Assembly: GCF_019090095.1 (NCBI RefSeq)
Contig: NZ_JAGQFP010000001.1
Coordinates: 1,116,001 to 1,180,000 of the forward strand
DNA: 64,000 nucleotides
Source of the DNA: Stutzerimonas stutzeri
Lineage (GTDB): Bacteria > Pseudomonadota > Gammaproteobacteria > Pseudomonadales > Pseudomonadaceae
Reading direction: 5' to 3'
Shown here: one piece after another, positions 25,974 to 36,547 of the stretch
How positions within the stretch are numbered: position 1 is the first letter of the stretch
Layout: each line of letters starts with the position of its first letter
Program-made: the position numbers and the translations under genes
Notes under the pieces: model-generated
The model's input: only the letters and a program-made list of their open reading frames with translations
What the model was told of the DNA's origin: nothing
Databases searched by the model: none

Positions 25974-28244
25974 ATGCCGCTTTTTCCCTCACGCCCGCTC
26001 ATCGCCTTGCTCGCTGCAGGCCTGCTCGCCGCTCCGCTGCCCTCGATCGCGGCCGACCCCGGTATCGAGCCAAGTGAAACCCAGCAGGATGGCTGGACGA
26101 TCAATCTCAAGGACGCCGACATCCGCGCGTTCATCGATCAGATCAGCCAGCTGACCGGCCAGACCTTCATCGTCGACCCACGGGTCAAGGGACAGGTGAG
26201 CGTGGTGTCGTCGACTACGCTGTCGCTCTCCGAGGTTTATCAGCTGTTCCTGTCGGTCATGGCCACCCACGGTTATAGCGTGCTTACCCAAGGCGACGTG
26301 GCGCGTATCCTGCCCAACGCCGAGGCCAAATCGGAGGCCGGTGGAGGCCCAACCGGTGGCGACCAGCTGGAAACCCGCGTCATCCAGGTCCAGCACACCT
26401 CCGCCACCGAGCTGATCCCGCTGATCAGGCCACTGGTCCCACAATATGGCCATCTTGCCGCGGTCGGCTCCGCCAACGCCCTGATCATCAGCGATCGCAG
26501 CGCCAACATCGCCCGCATCGAAGATCTGGTGCGTCAACTGGATCGAGCCCAGACCGGCGATTACAGTGTGGTGGACCTCAAGTATGGCTGGGCGGTGGAT
26601 ATCGCCGAAGTGCTGCGAAACACCCTCTCGCGTGGGGAGGCCAAAGATACCGCGGGCACCCAGATCATCGCCGACTCGCGCACCAATCGACTGATCTTTA
26701 CCGGCCCTGAGCAGGCTCGACAGAAGCTTGCCAGCCTCGCCAACACGCTCGATACCCCCGGCACTCGCTCGGCCAATACACGGGTCATCCGGCTACGCCA
26801 TAACGATGCCAAGTCGCTGGCCGAAACCCTCGGCGATATCTCCGAGCAGCTTGCAGCGCCTGCGGAAGGCGAGGTGCAGAGCGGGCGGCAACAGAACATC
26901 CTGATCCGTGCCGACGAGAGCCTCAACGCGCTGGTCATGCTCGCCGAACCCGAGCTGATCAGCACCCTCGAATCGATTGTTCGCCAACTGGATGTTCCAC
27001 GCGCGCAAGTGATGGTCGAGGCTGCGATCGTCGAGGTTTCGGGCGACATCACCGATGCGCTCGGCGTCCAGTGGGCGGTGGACGCACGGGGCGGCACCGG
27101 TGGGGCCGGCGGCGTTAGCTTCGGCAACACGGGAATTTCGGTGGGGAGCGTGCTCAATGCGATCCGTGACGACGAGATTCCTAGTGAACTGCCCGACGGC
27201 GCCATCATCGGCGTCGGTACCCGCAGCTTCGGTGCCTTGATCACGGCGCTCTCCGCCAACAGCAAGAGCAACCTGCTGTCGACACCGAGCCTGCTCACCC
27301 TGGACAACCAAGAAGCGGAAATTCTGGTGGGCCAGAACGTCCCGTTCCAGACCGGTAGCTACACCACCGACTCGTCCGGCGCCAACAACCCCTTCACCAC
27401 CATCGAGCGACAGGATATCGGGGTCACGCTCAAGGTCGTGCCGCACATCAACGATGGCGCCACGCTGCGCCTGGAAATCGAGCAAGAAATCTCGTCGATC
27501 GCGCCGTCTGCCAGCCTGTCGGCACAGGCAGTCGACCTGGTGACGAACAAGCGCTCCATCAAGAGCACCATCCTCGCCGAAGACGGCCAGGTCATCGTCC
27601 TGGGTGGCCTGATCCAGGATGACGTGACCCAGACCAACTCCAAAGTCCCGTTGCTTGGCGATATCCCGCTGCTCGGCGCGCTGTTCCGCTCCACGCAGGA
27701 GACGCACGTCAAGCGCAACCTGATGGTCTTTCTGCGACCGACCGTGATTCGCGACCGTGCCGGTCTGGCGGCGCTTTCGGGCAAGAAGTACAGCGATATC
27801 CGGGTCATCGAAACCGGGTCGGATAGCCCGAGCATCCTCCCCGCCACACCGGAGCGGCTGTTCGATGGACAGGGCCAGCCGGCACCGGCTATTGATTTGC
27901 GCTCCAATGAGCCAGCTCAACGACAGGCAATACCCAAGGCACCCGCCACGCAACGAGCGCCAGCGGCGTTCACGCCGCAACGGCCGCCTCAAGCGCAGCC
28001 TTCGCTACTGTCAGGATGGGCCGTCCAGCTAGGCAGCTTTCAGAACCGTGAAAGCGCCACCGCACTGCAACAGAAATTGCAGGCCGAAGGATTCGATGCC
28101 TACCTGAGAACCACAGGCCGCACCCACCGTGTGTTCGTCGGCCCGGTGCGCGAGCGCCAGGAAGCCAGCCAGCTTCGCGACCAGCTCTCCGACGAACAGC
28201 GCCTGGACGGGTTCGTCGTCAAATTTGAAAGCGGTCGCGACTGA
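25974..28244 (+). CDS. gspD: Type II secretion secretin GspD with C-terminal SPOR domain
   Basis: 756 residues. After a signal peptide (1-26) come N0 (INLKDADIRAFIDQISQLTG), N1-N3 repeats and the secretin core with VPFQTGSY and VPLLGDIPLLGALFRST, which form the outer-membrane channel. Unusually, after a Pro/Gln-rich linker (about 630-680) the protein ends in a SPOR domain (from Trp682, WAVQLGSF ... RVFVGPVRER ... GFVVKF). SPOR domains bind denuded peptidoglycan glycans. Standard GspD proteins end in a pilotin-binding S-domain, and no pilotin gene is near. The SPOR part aligns without gaps to that of DedD in this window. Only gspC is adjacent; the remaining secretion genes are not here. Confidence 0.93.
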   Translation: MPLFPSRPLIALLAAGLLAAPLPSIAADPGIEPSETQQDGWTINLKDADIRAFIDQISQLTGQTFIVDPRVKGQVSVVSSTTLSLSEVYQLFLSVMATHGYSVLTQGDVARILPNAEAKSEAGGGPTGGDQLETRVIQVQHTSATELIPLIRPLVPQYGHLAAVGSANALIISDRSANIARIEDLVRQLDRAQTGDYSVVDLKYGWAVDIAEVLRNTLSRGEAKDTAGTQIIADSRTNRLIFTGPEQARQKLASLANTLDTPGTRSANTRVIRLRHNDAKSLAETLGDISEQLAAPAEGEVQSGRQQNILIRADESLNALVMLAEPELISTLESIVRQLDVPRAQVMVEAAIVEVSGDITDALGVQWAVDARGGTGGAGGVSFGNTGISVGSVLNAIRDDEIPSELPDGAIIGVGTRSFGALITALSANSKSNLLSTPSLLTLDNQEAEILVGQNVPFQTGSYTTDSSGANNPFTTIERQDIGVTLKVVPHINDGATLRLEIEQEISSIAPSASLSAQAVDLVTNKRSIKSTILAEDGQVIVLGGLIQDDVTQTNSKVPLLGDIPLLGALFRSTQETHVKRNLMVFLRPTVIRDRAGLAALSGKKYSDIRVIETGSDSPSILPATPERLFDGQGQPAPAIDLRSNEPAQRQAIPKAPATQRAPAAFTPQRPPQAQPSLLSGWAVQLGSFQNRESATALQQKLQAEGFDAYLRTTGRTHRVFVGPVRERQEASQLRDQLSDEQRLDGFVVKFESGRD

Positions 28245-28349
28245 CGAGACCGCTTGCCGGCGGCCGAACGACAATTCCGCCGCTGGCCTCGATCGGATTC
28301 GCCGGTCGATGCCGTCGAGCTTCTTGCCGGCAAACGCTCCGAGCTGAAA

Positions 28350-28379
28350 AACGAAACCCCGCACATCGCGGGGTTCGTT
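28350..28379 (-). terminator. Terminator between gspD and metZ
   Basis: Stem CCCCGC / GCGGGG (28357-28362, 28368-28373), extended by AACGAA on both sides, with TTTTT on the minus strand. It serves metZ; it may also slow transcription from gspD. Confidence 0.8.
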
Positions 28380-28407
28380 GAGGATCGCAGTCGCCGCTAG
28401 GTCGGGT

Positions 28408-29619
28408 TTATAGCGCAGCCAGTCCACGCGCCAGATCCGCCTTGATATCCGCCACGTCTTCCAGGCCCACTGCCACGCGGATCAAGCTGTCGCGGATCCC
28501 GGCCGTCGCCCGATCTTCCGGCGAAAGCCGGCCGTGCGTGGTCGACCCTGGATGGGTAATGGTCGTCTTGCTGTCGCCGAGGTTAGCGGTGATGGATATC
28601 AGGCGCGTCGCATCGATGAAACGCCAGGCAGCCTCTTTTCCGCCTGCCACCTCGAAGCTGAGAACAGCACCAAAGCCGCGCTGTTGACGCTTGGCCAGCT
28701 CATGCTGCGGATGGCTGGCCAACCCCGCGTAATACACCTTCTCAACGCCTGGCTGCTGCTCGAGCCACTCGGCCAGCACCTGTGCGCTGGCGCAATGGGC
28801 CTGCATACGCAGCCGCAAGGTTTCAAGCCCCTTGAGGAACACCCAGGCGTTGAACGGGCTCAGCGTGGGGCCTGCAGTACGCAGGAAGCCCACCACTTCC
28901 TTCATCTGCTCAGCTCGGCCGGCCACCACCCCGCCCAGACAGCGGCCCTGCCCGTCGATGTACTTGGTCGCCGAATGAATGACGATGTCCGCGCCGAGCG
29001 CCAACGGCTGCTGAAGCACCGGCGTGCAGAAACAATTGTCCACCGCAAGCATCGCGCCCTTGGCATGGCAGAGCGAGGCCAGGGCTTCGATATCGACCAG
29101 CTCGGCCAGGGGGTTGGACGGCGACTCGACGAAGACGAGCCGGGTGTTGGGCTTGAATGCCGGGACCCAGTCGTCCACGTTGGTGAGCGGCACGTAATCG
29201 ACTTCGAGCCCGAATCGCTTGAGGTACTTCTCGAACAACGAAACCGTCGCACCGAAGACACTACGCGACACCAGCACATGATCGCCAGCCGAGCACAGAC
29301 TCATCACCGTCGCCAGGATGGCGGCCATTCCCGAGGCGGTGGCAACAGCCTGCTCGGCGCCCTCCATTGCGGCGATGCGCTCTTCGAACGCACGCACCGT
29401 AGGATTGGTATAGCGCGAATAGACGTTGCCCGGCACTTCCCCGGCGAAACGCGCCGCGGCGTCGGCCGCGCTGCGGAACACATAACTGGAGGTGAAGAAC
29501 AGCGGCTCGCCGTGCTCACCCTCTGGCGAGCGGTGCTGGCCAGCACGAACCGCCAACGTGTCCATGCTTGCGCCGGTCAGGTCGCTGTCCAATCGCCCCG
29601 CATCCCAGTCGGTTGTCAT
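28408..29619 (-). CDS. metZ: O-succinylhomoserine sulfhydrylase
   Basis: Makes homocysteine from O-succinylhomoserine and sulfide in methionine synthesis, with PLP. 403 residues, as in P. aeruginosa MetZ. The PLP lysine is in HSATKYIDG; other family motifs are YSRYTNPT, ATASGMAAI and SPSNPL. The ATG at 29619 starts the family sequence; upstream codons to 29706 are an ORF extension overlapping purF. It lies 49 nt behind purF, probably in the cvpA-purF-metZ run. Confidence 0.95.
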   Translation of the reverse strand: MTTDWDAGRLDSDLTGASMDTLAVRAGQHRSPEGEHGEPLFFTSSYVFRSAADAAARFAGEVPGNVYSRYTNPTVRAFEERIAAMEGAEQAVATASGMAAILATVMSLCSAGDHVLVSRSVFGATVSLFEKYLKRFGLEVDYVPLTNVDDWVPAFKPNTRLVFVESPSNPLAELVDIEALASLCHAKGAMLAVDNCFCTPVLQQPLALGADIVIHSATKYIDGQGRCLGGVVAGRAEQMKEVVGFLRTAGPTLSPFNAWVFLKGLETLRLRMQAHCASAQVLAEWLEQQPGVEKVYYAGLASHPQHELAKRQQRGFGAVLSFEVAGGKEAAWRFIDATRLISITANLGDSKTTITHPGSTTHGRLSPEDRATAGIRDSLIRVAVGLEDVADIKADLARGLAAL

Positions 29620-29668
29620 AGTCGTTTTTCCACCTTGTTCGAGGCGGCAAAGCCACCGGATTGGGCGA

Positions 29669-31174
29669 TCAGTTGTTATACAAATCGATAATGGCGCTAC
29701 CAGCAACGCTCTTGTGCTTGCTCACGTCGTTGCGCGCCTGCTCGATCTTGTGCAGATAGGCATCGTCGATATCGCCGGTCACGTATTTGCCGTCGAATAC
29801 CGCGCAGTCGAAGTTTTCTATCTTGACCTTGCCACCGCCGACGGCTTCGATCAGATCAGGGAGATCCTGATAGATCAGCCAGTCGGCCCCGATCAGCTCT
29901 GCGACTTCTTCGGTGCTGCGGTTGTGCGCGATGAGCTCGTGGGCGCTGGGCATGTCGATGCCATAGACGTTCGGGTACCGAACAGCAGGCGCGGCGGAGC
30001 AGAAATACACATTCTTGGCACCGGCTTCACGGGCCATCTGGATAATCTGCTTGCAGGTCGTACCGCGAACGATGGAGTCGTCCACCAGCATGACGTTCTT
30101 GCCGCGGAACTCCAGGTCGATGGCGTTGAGCTTCTGTCGCACGGATTTCTTGCGTGCGGCCTGCCCCGGCATGATGAATGTCCGACCGATGTAGCGATTC
30201 TTGACGAAACCTTCGCGGAACTTCACGCCCAGGCGGTTGGCCAGCTCCAGGGCCGCGGTACGGCTGGTATCCGGAATCGGAATGACGACGTCGATGTCAT
30301 GATCCGGACGCTCGCGCAGAATCTTGTCCGCGAGCTTCTCGCCCATGCGCAAGCGCGCCTTGTACACCGAAACACCGTCCATCAATGAATCGGAGCGCGC
30401 CAGATAGACATGCTCGAAGATGCAAGGCGCATAGTGGGGATTCGGTGCGCACTGACGGGTGTGCAGCTTGCCCTCGGCTGTGATGTACACCGCCTCGCCT
30501 GGCGCAAGGTCACGGATCAGCGAAAAGCCCAGCACGTCCAGCGCCACGCTTTCCGACGCGATCATGTACTCGACACCCTGATCGGTGTGGCGCTGGCCGA
30601 AGACGATCGGACGAATAGCGTGCGGATCGCGGAAGCCGACAATACCGTAGCCCGTCACCATGGCGACCACCGCGTAGCCGCCCACGCAACGCTCGTGCAC
30701 CTTGGCCACGGCGGCGAACACGTCTTCCTCGGTGGGCTGCAGCTTGCCGCGCACGGCCAGCTCGTGGGCGAATACGTTGAGCAGCACTTCCGAATCGGAA
30801 TTGGTGTTCACATGACGCAGATCGGATTCGTAGATTTCCTTGGTCAGCTGATCGACATTGGTCAGATTGCCGTTGTGCGCCAGGGTGATCCCGTAGGGGG
30901 AGTTCACATAGAACGGCTGGGCCTCTGCCGAACTGGAGCTGCCCGCGGTGGGGTAACGCACGTGACCGATGCCCATGTTACCGACCAGGCGCTGCATATG
31001 GCGCTGCTGGAAGACGTCTCGGACCAACCCATTGTCCTTGCGTAGAAACAGCTTGCCGCCGTCGCTGGTCACGATTCCGGCTGCATCCTGCCCACGGTGT
31101 TGCAATACGGTAAGTGCGTCATACAACGCCTGGTTGACGTTCGACTTACCGACAATGCCGACAATGCCACACAT
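29669..31174 (-). CDS. purF: Amidophosphoribosyltransferase
   Basis: First committed step of purine synthesis: PRPP plus glutamine gives phosphoribosylamine. The protein begins MCGIVGIVG, so Cys2 is the glutaminase nucleophile after Met removal, without a propeptide (E. coli-like class). The PRPP loop is [13 protein letters not shown]. 501 residues, complete. ATG with GAGAGG 8 nt upstream. It is 79 nt behind cvpA, the classical cvpA-purF pairing. Confidence 0.97.
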   Translation of the reverse strand: MCGIVGIVGKSNVNQALYDALTVLQHRGQDAAGIVTSDGGKLFLRKDNGLVRDVFQQRHMQRLVGNMGIGHVRYPTAGSSSSAEAQPFYVNSPYGITLAHNGNLTNVDQLTKEIYESDLRHVNTNSDSEVLLNVFAHELAVRGKLQPTEEDVFAAVAKVHERCVGGYAVVAMVTGYGIVGFRDPHAIRPIVFGQRHTDQGVEYMIASESVALDVLGFSLIRDLAPGEAVYITAEGKLHTRQCAPNPHYAPCIFEHVYLARSDSLMDGVSVYKARLRMGEKLADKILRERPDHDIDVVIPIPDTSRTAALELANRLGVKFREGFVKNRYIGRTFIMPGQAARKKSVRQKLNAIDLEFRGKNVMLVDDSIVRGTTCKQIIQMAREAGAKNVYFCSAAPAVRYPNVYGIDMPSAHELIAHNRSTEEVAELIGADWLIYQDLPDLIEAVGGGKVKIENFDCAVFDGKYVTGDIDDAYLHKIEQARNDVSKHKSVAGSAIIDLYNN

Positions 31175-31253
31175 GCAAGGAACCTCTCAGTTGGTACAGA
31201 CTGTCCGGACGCGCTGGCTTACACCGTCGACACGCCCGTTGAAAAGACTCGTC

Positions 31254-31766
31254 TCAGCCCGACGCATCGAGCGAGCCAGCAACCCATTGGCTCCCAAACC
31301 CGAGAATCAGGTTCTTCGACCAATCGGCAACCAGTAGAAAATGCGGTACCAGCGCCGACTCACGCCACCACGGGTCCTGCTGAACCGGGGCAAGGCTCAG
31401 AAGCCCCACCAACACCACGACCAGCAGTCCGCCCCGAGCCGCCCCGAATACCATGCCTAGGAACCGATCCGTCCCGGACAAACCGGTGACACGAATAAGC
31501 TCACCGATGAGAAAGTTGATCAGTGCGCCGACCAGCAGCGTCACGACGAACAGGATGGCGCACGCCGCGATCACTTGAAAGGAAGGCGTACTGATGAAAT
31601 CAGCCAGATAATGGGATAACGCACCGCCGAACATCCAGGCGATGACACCGGCAACGATCCAGGTAAGCAGCGAGAGCGCTTCCTTGACGAAGCCGCGCTT
31701 CAGACTGATCAGACTGGAAATGACCACAACGGCGATAAACGCCCAATCGACCCAAGTGAGCGTCAC
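31254..31766 (-). CDS. cvpA: CvpA family membrane protein
   Basis: 170 residues with four hydrophobic helices (first at DWAFIAVVVISSLISLKRGF) and the family segment GLSGTDRFLGMVFGAARG. CvpA was named for colicin V production and affects envelope stress tolerance; its transport role is unresolved. The start is GTG with AGGA about 7 nt upstream. It precedes purF as in many gammaproteobacteria. The 126-nt gap before it may hold a promoter for cvpA-purF-metZ. Confidence 0.93.
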   Translation of the reverse strand: MTLTWVDWAFIAVVVISSLISLKRGFVKEALSLLTWIVAGVIAWMFGGALSHYLADFISTPSFQVIAACAILFVVTLLVGALINFLIGELIRVTGLSGTDRFLGMVFGAARGGLLVVVLVGLLSLAPVQQDPWWRESALVPHFLLVADWSKNLILGFGSQWVAGSLDASG

Positions 31767-31892
31767 GTGGTTTCCTGCTAGGGAGAAAGGCGGCGCATTT
31801 TAGCAGAGCACCCGTCCGGGAGTAAGCTCTGCGCGACGCCTCCTCGCGGCGGCTCCAGGAAAAGCGCTGCCGCCTTCCCCGGACACCCGCGC

Positions 31893-32516
31893 TCAGCCCT
31901 GCTCAGGCTTGAAACGTACGACGAAGCCGTTCAATTTCTGTTGCCGCTGCAATTGATCGCGAAGACGGTCGGCTTCGGCCCGCTCGACCAACGGCCCCAC
32001 GAACACGCGATTCATCCCGTCCGCAGTTCGTATGTAGGCGTTGTAGCCCTGAGACCGCAGTGTTTTCTGAAGCTTGTCGGCGTTTTCGCGGCTAGACAGG
32101 CTGGCGAGCTGTACCGACCAGCTGACCGGCAGGTTTGCCGCGTCCAGACGTTTCTCTTCCGGCGCAGCCGTAGCGGCCGGTGACGATTGCTCAGCCGTAG
32201 CCGGCTCGGGCGTTACCGGGGCTGGCTCAGGCTTCACTGGAGCAGGACTGGGGTCGATAGATGCGCTGGGCTCGGTTGCGGGTCCTTCCTCGACGATTTC
32301 GTAGTCTTCCGGAAACGGCTCGGCTGCTGGCTCAGGGACTTCGACAGGCTGTGTCTCTATCACAGGCGCAGGGGGCGTCTCGGGCATTGGCGGCGCATCA
32401 ACGACAACTTCGCGAGCCGCATCTTCCCGATTGAACAGCATCGGCACGAAAATAACCGCCAGCGCAACGAGCACCAGCGCTCCGACGATACGCTGCAGCA
32501 ATCCTTTATCCACCAA
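31893..32516 (-). CDS. dedD: DedD-like SPOR cell-division protein
   Basis: One membrane helix near the N-terminus (IVGALVLVALAVIFVPMLF), a long Pro/Glu/Ala-rich periplasmic linker, and a C-terminal SPOR domain (WSVQLASL ... RVFVGPLVER ... GFVVRF) that binds septal peptidoglycan. This matches E. coli DedD, an accessory septation protein. No ATG exists; I favour TTG 32516 with GGAGG 9 nt upstream, overlapping the folC end by 11 nt. GTG 32531 or 32513 are alternatives. Part of the accD-folC-dedD run. Confidence 0.9.
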   Translation of the reverse strand: MVDKGLLQRIVGALVLVALAVIFVPMLFNREDAAREVVVDAPPMPETPPAPVIETQPVEVPEPAAEPFPEDYEIVEEGPATEPSASIDPSPAPVKPEPAPVTPEPATAEQSSPAATAAPEEKRLDAANLPVSWSVQLASLSSRENADKLQKTLRSQGYNAYIRTADGMNRVFVGPLVERAEADRLRDQLQRQQKLNGFVVRFKPEQG

Positions 32517-33810
32517 GAGCTTGCCCTCCACTCGACGCGCACCGATCCAGCCAGGCCAGCGCTTCGGCTACGCAATAGAAAGATCCAAATAGCACGATCT
32601 GGTCGCCCTCGGCCGCCTGCTCGCACTGCCCTTCGAGCGCCCGTGCTACGTCCGGGTAGATATTGACCGCCGCGCCGCGTTCCTTCAATGCCGAACTCAA
32701 TTCGGCGGCGCCACGCGAACGCGGGCTATGCAGCGGCGCGACCGCCCAAGTATCGAGAACAGGCAGCAGTTCATCGATCACGCCAGCCAGGTCCTTGTCG
32801 GCCAACAGACCGAACACCGCGAGGCGGCGTCCACGCCGAGGCTCCCTCTGTAGATGACGAGCAAGGTAGGCGGCAGCATGGGGGTTATGTCCGACATCGA
32901 GCAAAATCGGCAGATCGCGGCCTCGCCAGCTGACTATTCTGCGGTCCAGCCGCCCGGCAACACGGGTGCGCTGAAGCGCCTCGCGCAACCGTTCCGCCTC
33001 CCAGGAGGGCTCGGCCAGGATGAACGCCTGCAGCGCCAACGCAGCATTCTCCAATGGCAAGGTGAGCATTGGCAGGTCGCGCAGCTCCAGTGGCTTACCG
33101 GCGCGATCCTTGCCTCGCCAGTGCCAGCTGTCCGTGCTGCGTTCCAGATCGAAATCGCGGCCTCGCACGAGCAGCGGCACAGCGGATTGGGCGGCGCTGG
33201 CCAGCATCGATTCCGGCGGCGAGGGATCGCCACACACGGCAGGCATTGCGGAGCGGAAAATACCCGCCTTCTCGAATGCGACGCTCTCGCGGGTGGTACC
33301 CAGCCACTCCGCATGATCCAGGCCGATGTTGGTCACCACCGCCACGTCGGCATCGACCAGATTCACCGCGTCGAGGCGCCCACCCAGACCGACCTCCAGC
33401 ACAACGGAGTCCAAGCCTTCGCGCTCGAAAAGCCAGAAGGCAGCCAAGGTACCCATTTCGAAGTAGGTCAAGGAGATCGAGCCTCGGGCGCGCTCTACCG
33501 CCTCGAAGGCCTCGCACAACGCGTCGTCGCTGGCATCGACGCCGTTGATGCGCACGCGCTCGTTGTAGTGCAACAAATGCGGTGAGCTGTATACGCCCAC
33601 CGTCTTGCCCTGCCCGACCAACAACTCGGCGATAAACGCGCAGGTCGATCCCTTGCCGTTGGTGCCGGTCACCGTTATGACTTGAGGCGCCGGGCGCGTG
33701 AGCCCGAGCTTTGCGGCCACCTCACGGCAGCGATCGAGCCCCATGTCGATAGCGGTCGGGTGCAGTTGCTCGAGGTAATCGAGCCAATCCTGCAGACTGC
33801 GCACGGTCAT
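32506..33810 (-). CDS. folC: Bifunctional folylpolyglutamate / dihydrofolate synthase
   Basis: Adds glutamate to dihydropteroate and to folates. 434 residues with the ATP loop [14 protein letters not shown], the mur-ligase-like core ([12 protein letters not shown]) and the C-terminal domain starting [10 protein letters not shown]. Its ATG overlaps the accD stop (ATGA at 33807-33810), so both are translationally coupled; the accD-folC link is conserved in proteobacteria. Complete, no irregularity. Confidence 0.96.
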   Translation of the reverse strand: MTVRSLQDWLDYLEQLHPTAIDMGLDRCREVAAKLGLTRPAPQVITVTGTNGKGSTCAFIAELLVGQGKTVGVYSSPHLLHYNERVRINGVDASDDALCEAFEAVERARGSISLTYFEMGTLAAFWLFEREGLDSVVLEVGLGGRLDAVNLVDADVAVVTNIGLDHAEWLGTTRESVAFEKAGIFRSAMPAVCGDPSPPESMLASAAQSAVPLLVRGRDFDLERSTDSWHWRGKDRAGKPLELRDLPMLTLPLENAALALQAFILAEPSWEAERLREALQRTRVAGRLDRRIVSWRGRDLPILLDVGHNPHAAAYLARHLQREPRRGRRLAVFGLLADKDLAGVIDELLPVLDTWAVAPLHSPRSRGAAELSSALKERGAAVNIYPDVARALEGQCEQAAEGDQIVLFGSFYCVAEALAWLDRCASSGGQALGG

Positions 33811-34700
33811 GCGCTAGCCGTCACCCGCGCAGGCTCGGCCGGGGTCGGTCGATGTTGCAACTGAGCGAGCAGGCGCGCCAGGCGGGCACGCAGTTCGGAA
33901 CGCGGGACGATCAGATCGATGGCGCCATGATCGAGCAGAAACTCGCTGCGCTGGAACCCTTCGGGAAGCTTTTCGCGCACCGTCTGCTCGATCACGCGGG
34001 GGCCCGCGAAGCCAATCAGGGCCTTGGGCTCGGCCACGATGACGTCACCAAGCATGGCCAGACTCGCCGACACGCCCCCGTAAACCGGGTCGGTCAACAC
34101 CGAAATGAAGGGCAACCCCTCTTCACGCATGCGGGCCAGCACCGCCGACGTCTTGGCCATCTGCATCAGGGAGATGAGGGCCTCCTGCATCCGCGCACCG
34201 CCCGATGCAGCAAAGCAGACCAGAGGACAGCGCTGCTCGAGCGCAACATTGGCCGCTCGGACGAAGCGCTCGCCGACGATCGCCCCCATCGAGCCGCCCA
34301 TGAACGAAAACTCGAATGCACAGGCCACGACCGGCGATTGCATCAGAGTCCCACGCATGGCGATCAATGCATCCTTCTCACCGGTCTGCTTCTGCGCAGC
34401 GGAGAGACGGTCCTTGTACTTCTTGCTGTCTCGAAACTTCAGTCGATCGACAGGCTCGAGATCAGCCGCGATCTCTTCGCGCCCGTCTTTGTCGAGGAAG
34501 ATATCCAGGCGCGTACGGGCATCGATGCGCATGTGATGCTGGCACTTCGGGCAGACATCCAGGGTTTTTTCCAGCTCTGGGCGATACAGAACCGCCTCGC
34601 AAGACGGACATTTGTGCCACAGGCCTTCGGGCACGGAGCTCTTCTGCGTTTCCGAGCGCATGATCGAGGGGATCAGCTTGTCTACCAGCCAGTTGCTCAT
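33807..34700 (-). CDS. accD: Acetyl-CoA carboxylase carboxyltransferase subunit beta
   Basis: With AccA it transfers carboxylate from biotin to acetyl-CoA, giving malonyl-CoA. 297 residues. The zinc ribbon uses Cys31, Cys34, Cys50 and Cys53 (CPSC, CPKC). The carboxyltransferase core contains [12 protein letters not shown] and [11 protein letters not shown] chose the ATG at 34700 ([11 protein letters not shown]), with GGAG 9 nt upstream; an ATG five codons earlier lacks support. First gene of a run with folC and dedD. The 34701-34923 gap shows only a weak hairpin (CCGTC/GACGG near 34850). Confidence 0.96.
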   Translation of the reverse strand: MSNWLVDKLIPSIMRSETQKSSVPEGLWHKCPSCEAVLYRPELEKTLDVCPKCQHHMRIDARTRLDIFLDKDGREEIAADLEPVDRLKFRDSKKYKDRLSAAQKQTGEKDALIAMRGTLMQSPVVACAFEFSFMGGSMGAIVGERFVRAANVALEQRCPLVCFAASGGARMQEALISLMQMAKTSAVLARMREEGLPFISVLTDPVYGGVSASLAMLGDVIVAEPKALIGFAGPRVIEQTVREKLPEGFQRSEFLLDHGAIDLIVPRSELRARLARLLAQLQHRPTPAEPARVTASA

Positions 34701-34923
34701 GCTTTTATTCTCCACAGCTTGTCAGTCCCGCGCGTAGCGATTGCACGCACCGGCAAATTCATCGTTGCGATCGGTCTCCACCTGGAGCTCACCGCATCGC
34801 GTAGGCGCTGGCCCATCGGGGCTATCGCTGAAACTTGCCCAACCGTCAGCTAACGGACGGGCATTTATGGCGGGCACGCCTAAGCCAGCGAATGGTAACT
34901 GGACGGCAACGGCCCTCGGTTCG

Positions 34924-35547
34924 TCACATCGCTGCTCTAACCTGTCGAACGAATTCGTGAACCTTGGCGGCATCCTTGATGCCCTTGCTCACCTCGACTC
35001 CCCCGCTGACATCCACAGCAAAGGGTTGCACCTCCGTCACCGCCTGGTGAACGTTATCGGGCGTCAAACCACCCGCCAGGATGAGCGGCTTGGGCAAATC
35101 AGCGGGAATCAACGACCAGTCGAACACCTCCCCCGTCCCACCGGGCACACCCGCAACGAAGGTATCGAGCAGGATGGCGCTGGCTCCGACGTAGCGCGCC
35201 GCCTGCGCGCGGATATCGTCTCCCGCCTTGACCCTCAGCGCCTTGTACCACGGGCGATGAAAGCCCTCGCAGTCGGCCGGCTGTTCATCACCATGGAACT
35301 GCAGCGTGTCCAAGGCTACGGCGTCGAGGATTTCGTTCAGCTCACAGCGCGAGGCGTTAACGAACAGACCGACCGTCGTGACGAATGGCGGCAAGGCGGA
35401 GATGATGGCACGGGCCTGCTGAATACTGACCGCGCGCGGGCTTTTGGCGTAGAACACCAGGCCGATCGCATCAGCTCCCGCCTCGGCAGCGATAAGTGCG
35501 TCCTCGACCCGAGTGATCCCACAAATCTTGCTACGAACGATAGGCAA
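34924..35547 (-). CDS. trpF: Phosphoribosylanthranilate isomerase
   Basis: Third step of tryptophan synthesis, a TIM barrel of 207 residues. The catalytic cysteine is in [11 protein letters not shown] and the aspartate in [14 protein letters not shown]. No ATG lies at the family N-terminus; TTG 35547 (reading [10 protein letters not shown]) with AGGTG about 8 nt upstream is the likely start, as the protein aligns with P. aeruginosa TrpF from there. It is 134 nt behind truA and separate from trp operons. Confidence 0.95.
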   Translation of the reverse strand: MPIVRSKICGITRVEDALIAAEAGADAIGLVFYAKSPRAVSIQQARAIISALPPFVTTVGLFVNASRCELNEILDAVALDTLQFHGDEQPADCEGFHRPWYKALRVKAGDDIRAQAARYVGASAILLDTFVAGVPGGTGEVFDWSLIPADLPKPLILAGGLTPDNVHQAVTEVQPFAVDVSGGVEVSKGIKDAAKVHEFVRQVRAAM

Positions 35548-35681
35548 TGGCAGGCACCTGCGACAGAAGACCTCGGATGGTAACAAAAGCGCCGGCGGCT
35601 GCAACCTGCATCGCGTGGCGTAGCGGGAAAGCCGACCTTCATCGCGCCGCGGCGCCTTCGTCCTTTAGCTCGGGCGTCTGC

Positions 35682-36545
35682 TTATGACGCTCTGACGTCC
35701 GGCAGACCGGATAAGAAATGCGGCCCGAGATAACGCTCAGGTAGCTGAAACTGCTCAGGATAGTCGACCTGAACGAGGTACAGACCATAAGGGTGCGCGG
35801 TCACGCCGCCGGTTCGTCTGACGCGCGATTCCAGCACTTCTCGCGCCCACTCCACAGGTCGTTCGCCAGCACCAATGGTCATCAGCACGCCGGCGAAGTT
35901 GCGCACCATATGGTGCAAAAAAGCGTTGGCGCGAACATCGATCACGATAAGCCGGCCGTGCTCGAGCAATTCGAAATGATGGATGGTCTTGATCGGCGAT
36001 TTGGCCTGGCACTGACGAGCCCTGAAGGCACTGAAATCATGGGTCCCAACGAACGCCTTGGCTGCCTCGCGCATACGCGAGATATCCAGCGGGCGATGGT
36101 TCCAGGTCACCTCTTCGGCGAGATGGGCCGGTCGAATCTGGTCGTTGTAGATGACGTATCGATAACGGCGCGCCATGGCACTGAAACGCGCGTCAAACGT
36201 TTTGGGCATCTCCTTGGCCCAGGTCACGCTGATGTCGCCCGGCAGGTTCATGTTGGCACCCATCACCCAGGCATGCATGGAACGCATGACCGGCGTATCG
36301 AAATGCACAACCTGCGCACAGGCATGAACGAGCGCATCGGTGCGCCCAGCACAGCTCAGGACCACGGGGTGGCCACCGGCAACCTTGCTCAGTGCATTTT
36401 CCAACGAGAGCTGGATAGAAGGCACACCGTCGCGCTGCCGTTGGAAGCCGCGGTACCGAGAGCCCTTGTACTCAACCCCGAGAGCGATTCTGAAAACGTC
36501 AGCGGCAGCCGAAGAGGCTGCCGCTTCAGGTACTGCTTCATGCAT
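35682..36545 (-). CDS. truA: tRNA pseudouridine(38-40) synthase
   Basis: Converts uridines 38-40 of the tRNA anticodon arm to pseudouridine. The catalytic aspartate is Asp70 in CAGRTDALVHA; RRYRYVIYN and FLHHMVRNFAGVL are further family motifs. 287 residues, with about 15 extra N-terminal residues relative to E. coli TruA. It starts 2 nt after fimV, and the fimV-truA-trpF order is typical of Pseudomonas. Confidence 0.96.
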   Translation of the reverse strand: MHEAVPEAAASSAAADVFRIALGVEYKGSRYRGFQRQRDGVPSIQLSLENALSKVAGGHPVVLSCAGRTDALVHACAQVVHFDTPVMRSMHAWVMGANMNLPGDISVTWAKEMPKTFDARFSAMARRYRYVIYNDQIRPAHLAEEVTWNHRPLDISRMREAAKAFVGTHDFSAFRARQCQAKSPIKTIHHFELLEHGRLIVIDVRANAFLHHMVRNFAGVLMTIGAGERPVEWAREVLESRVRRTGGVTAHPYGLYLVQVDYPEQFQLPERYLGPHFLSGLPDVRAS

Positions 36546-36547
36546 GA

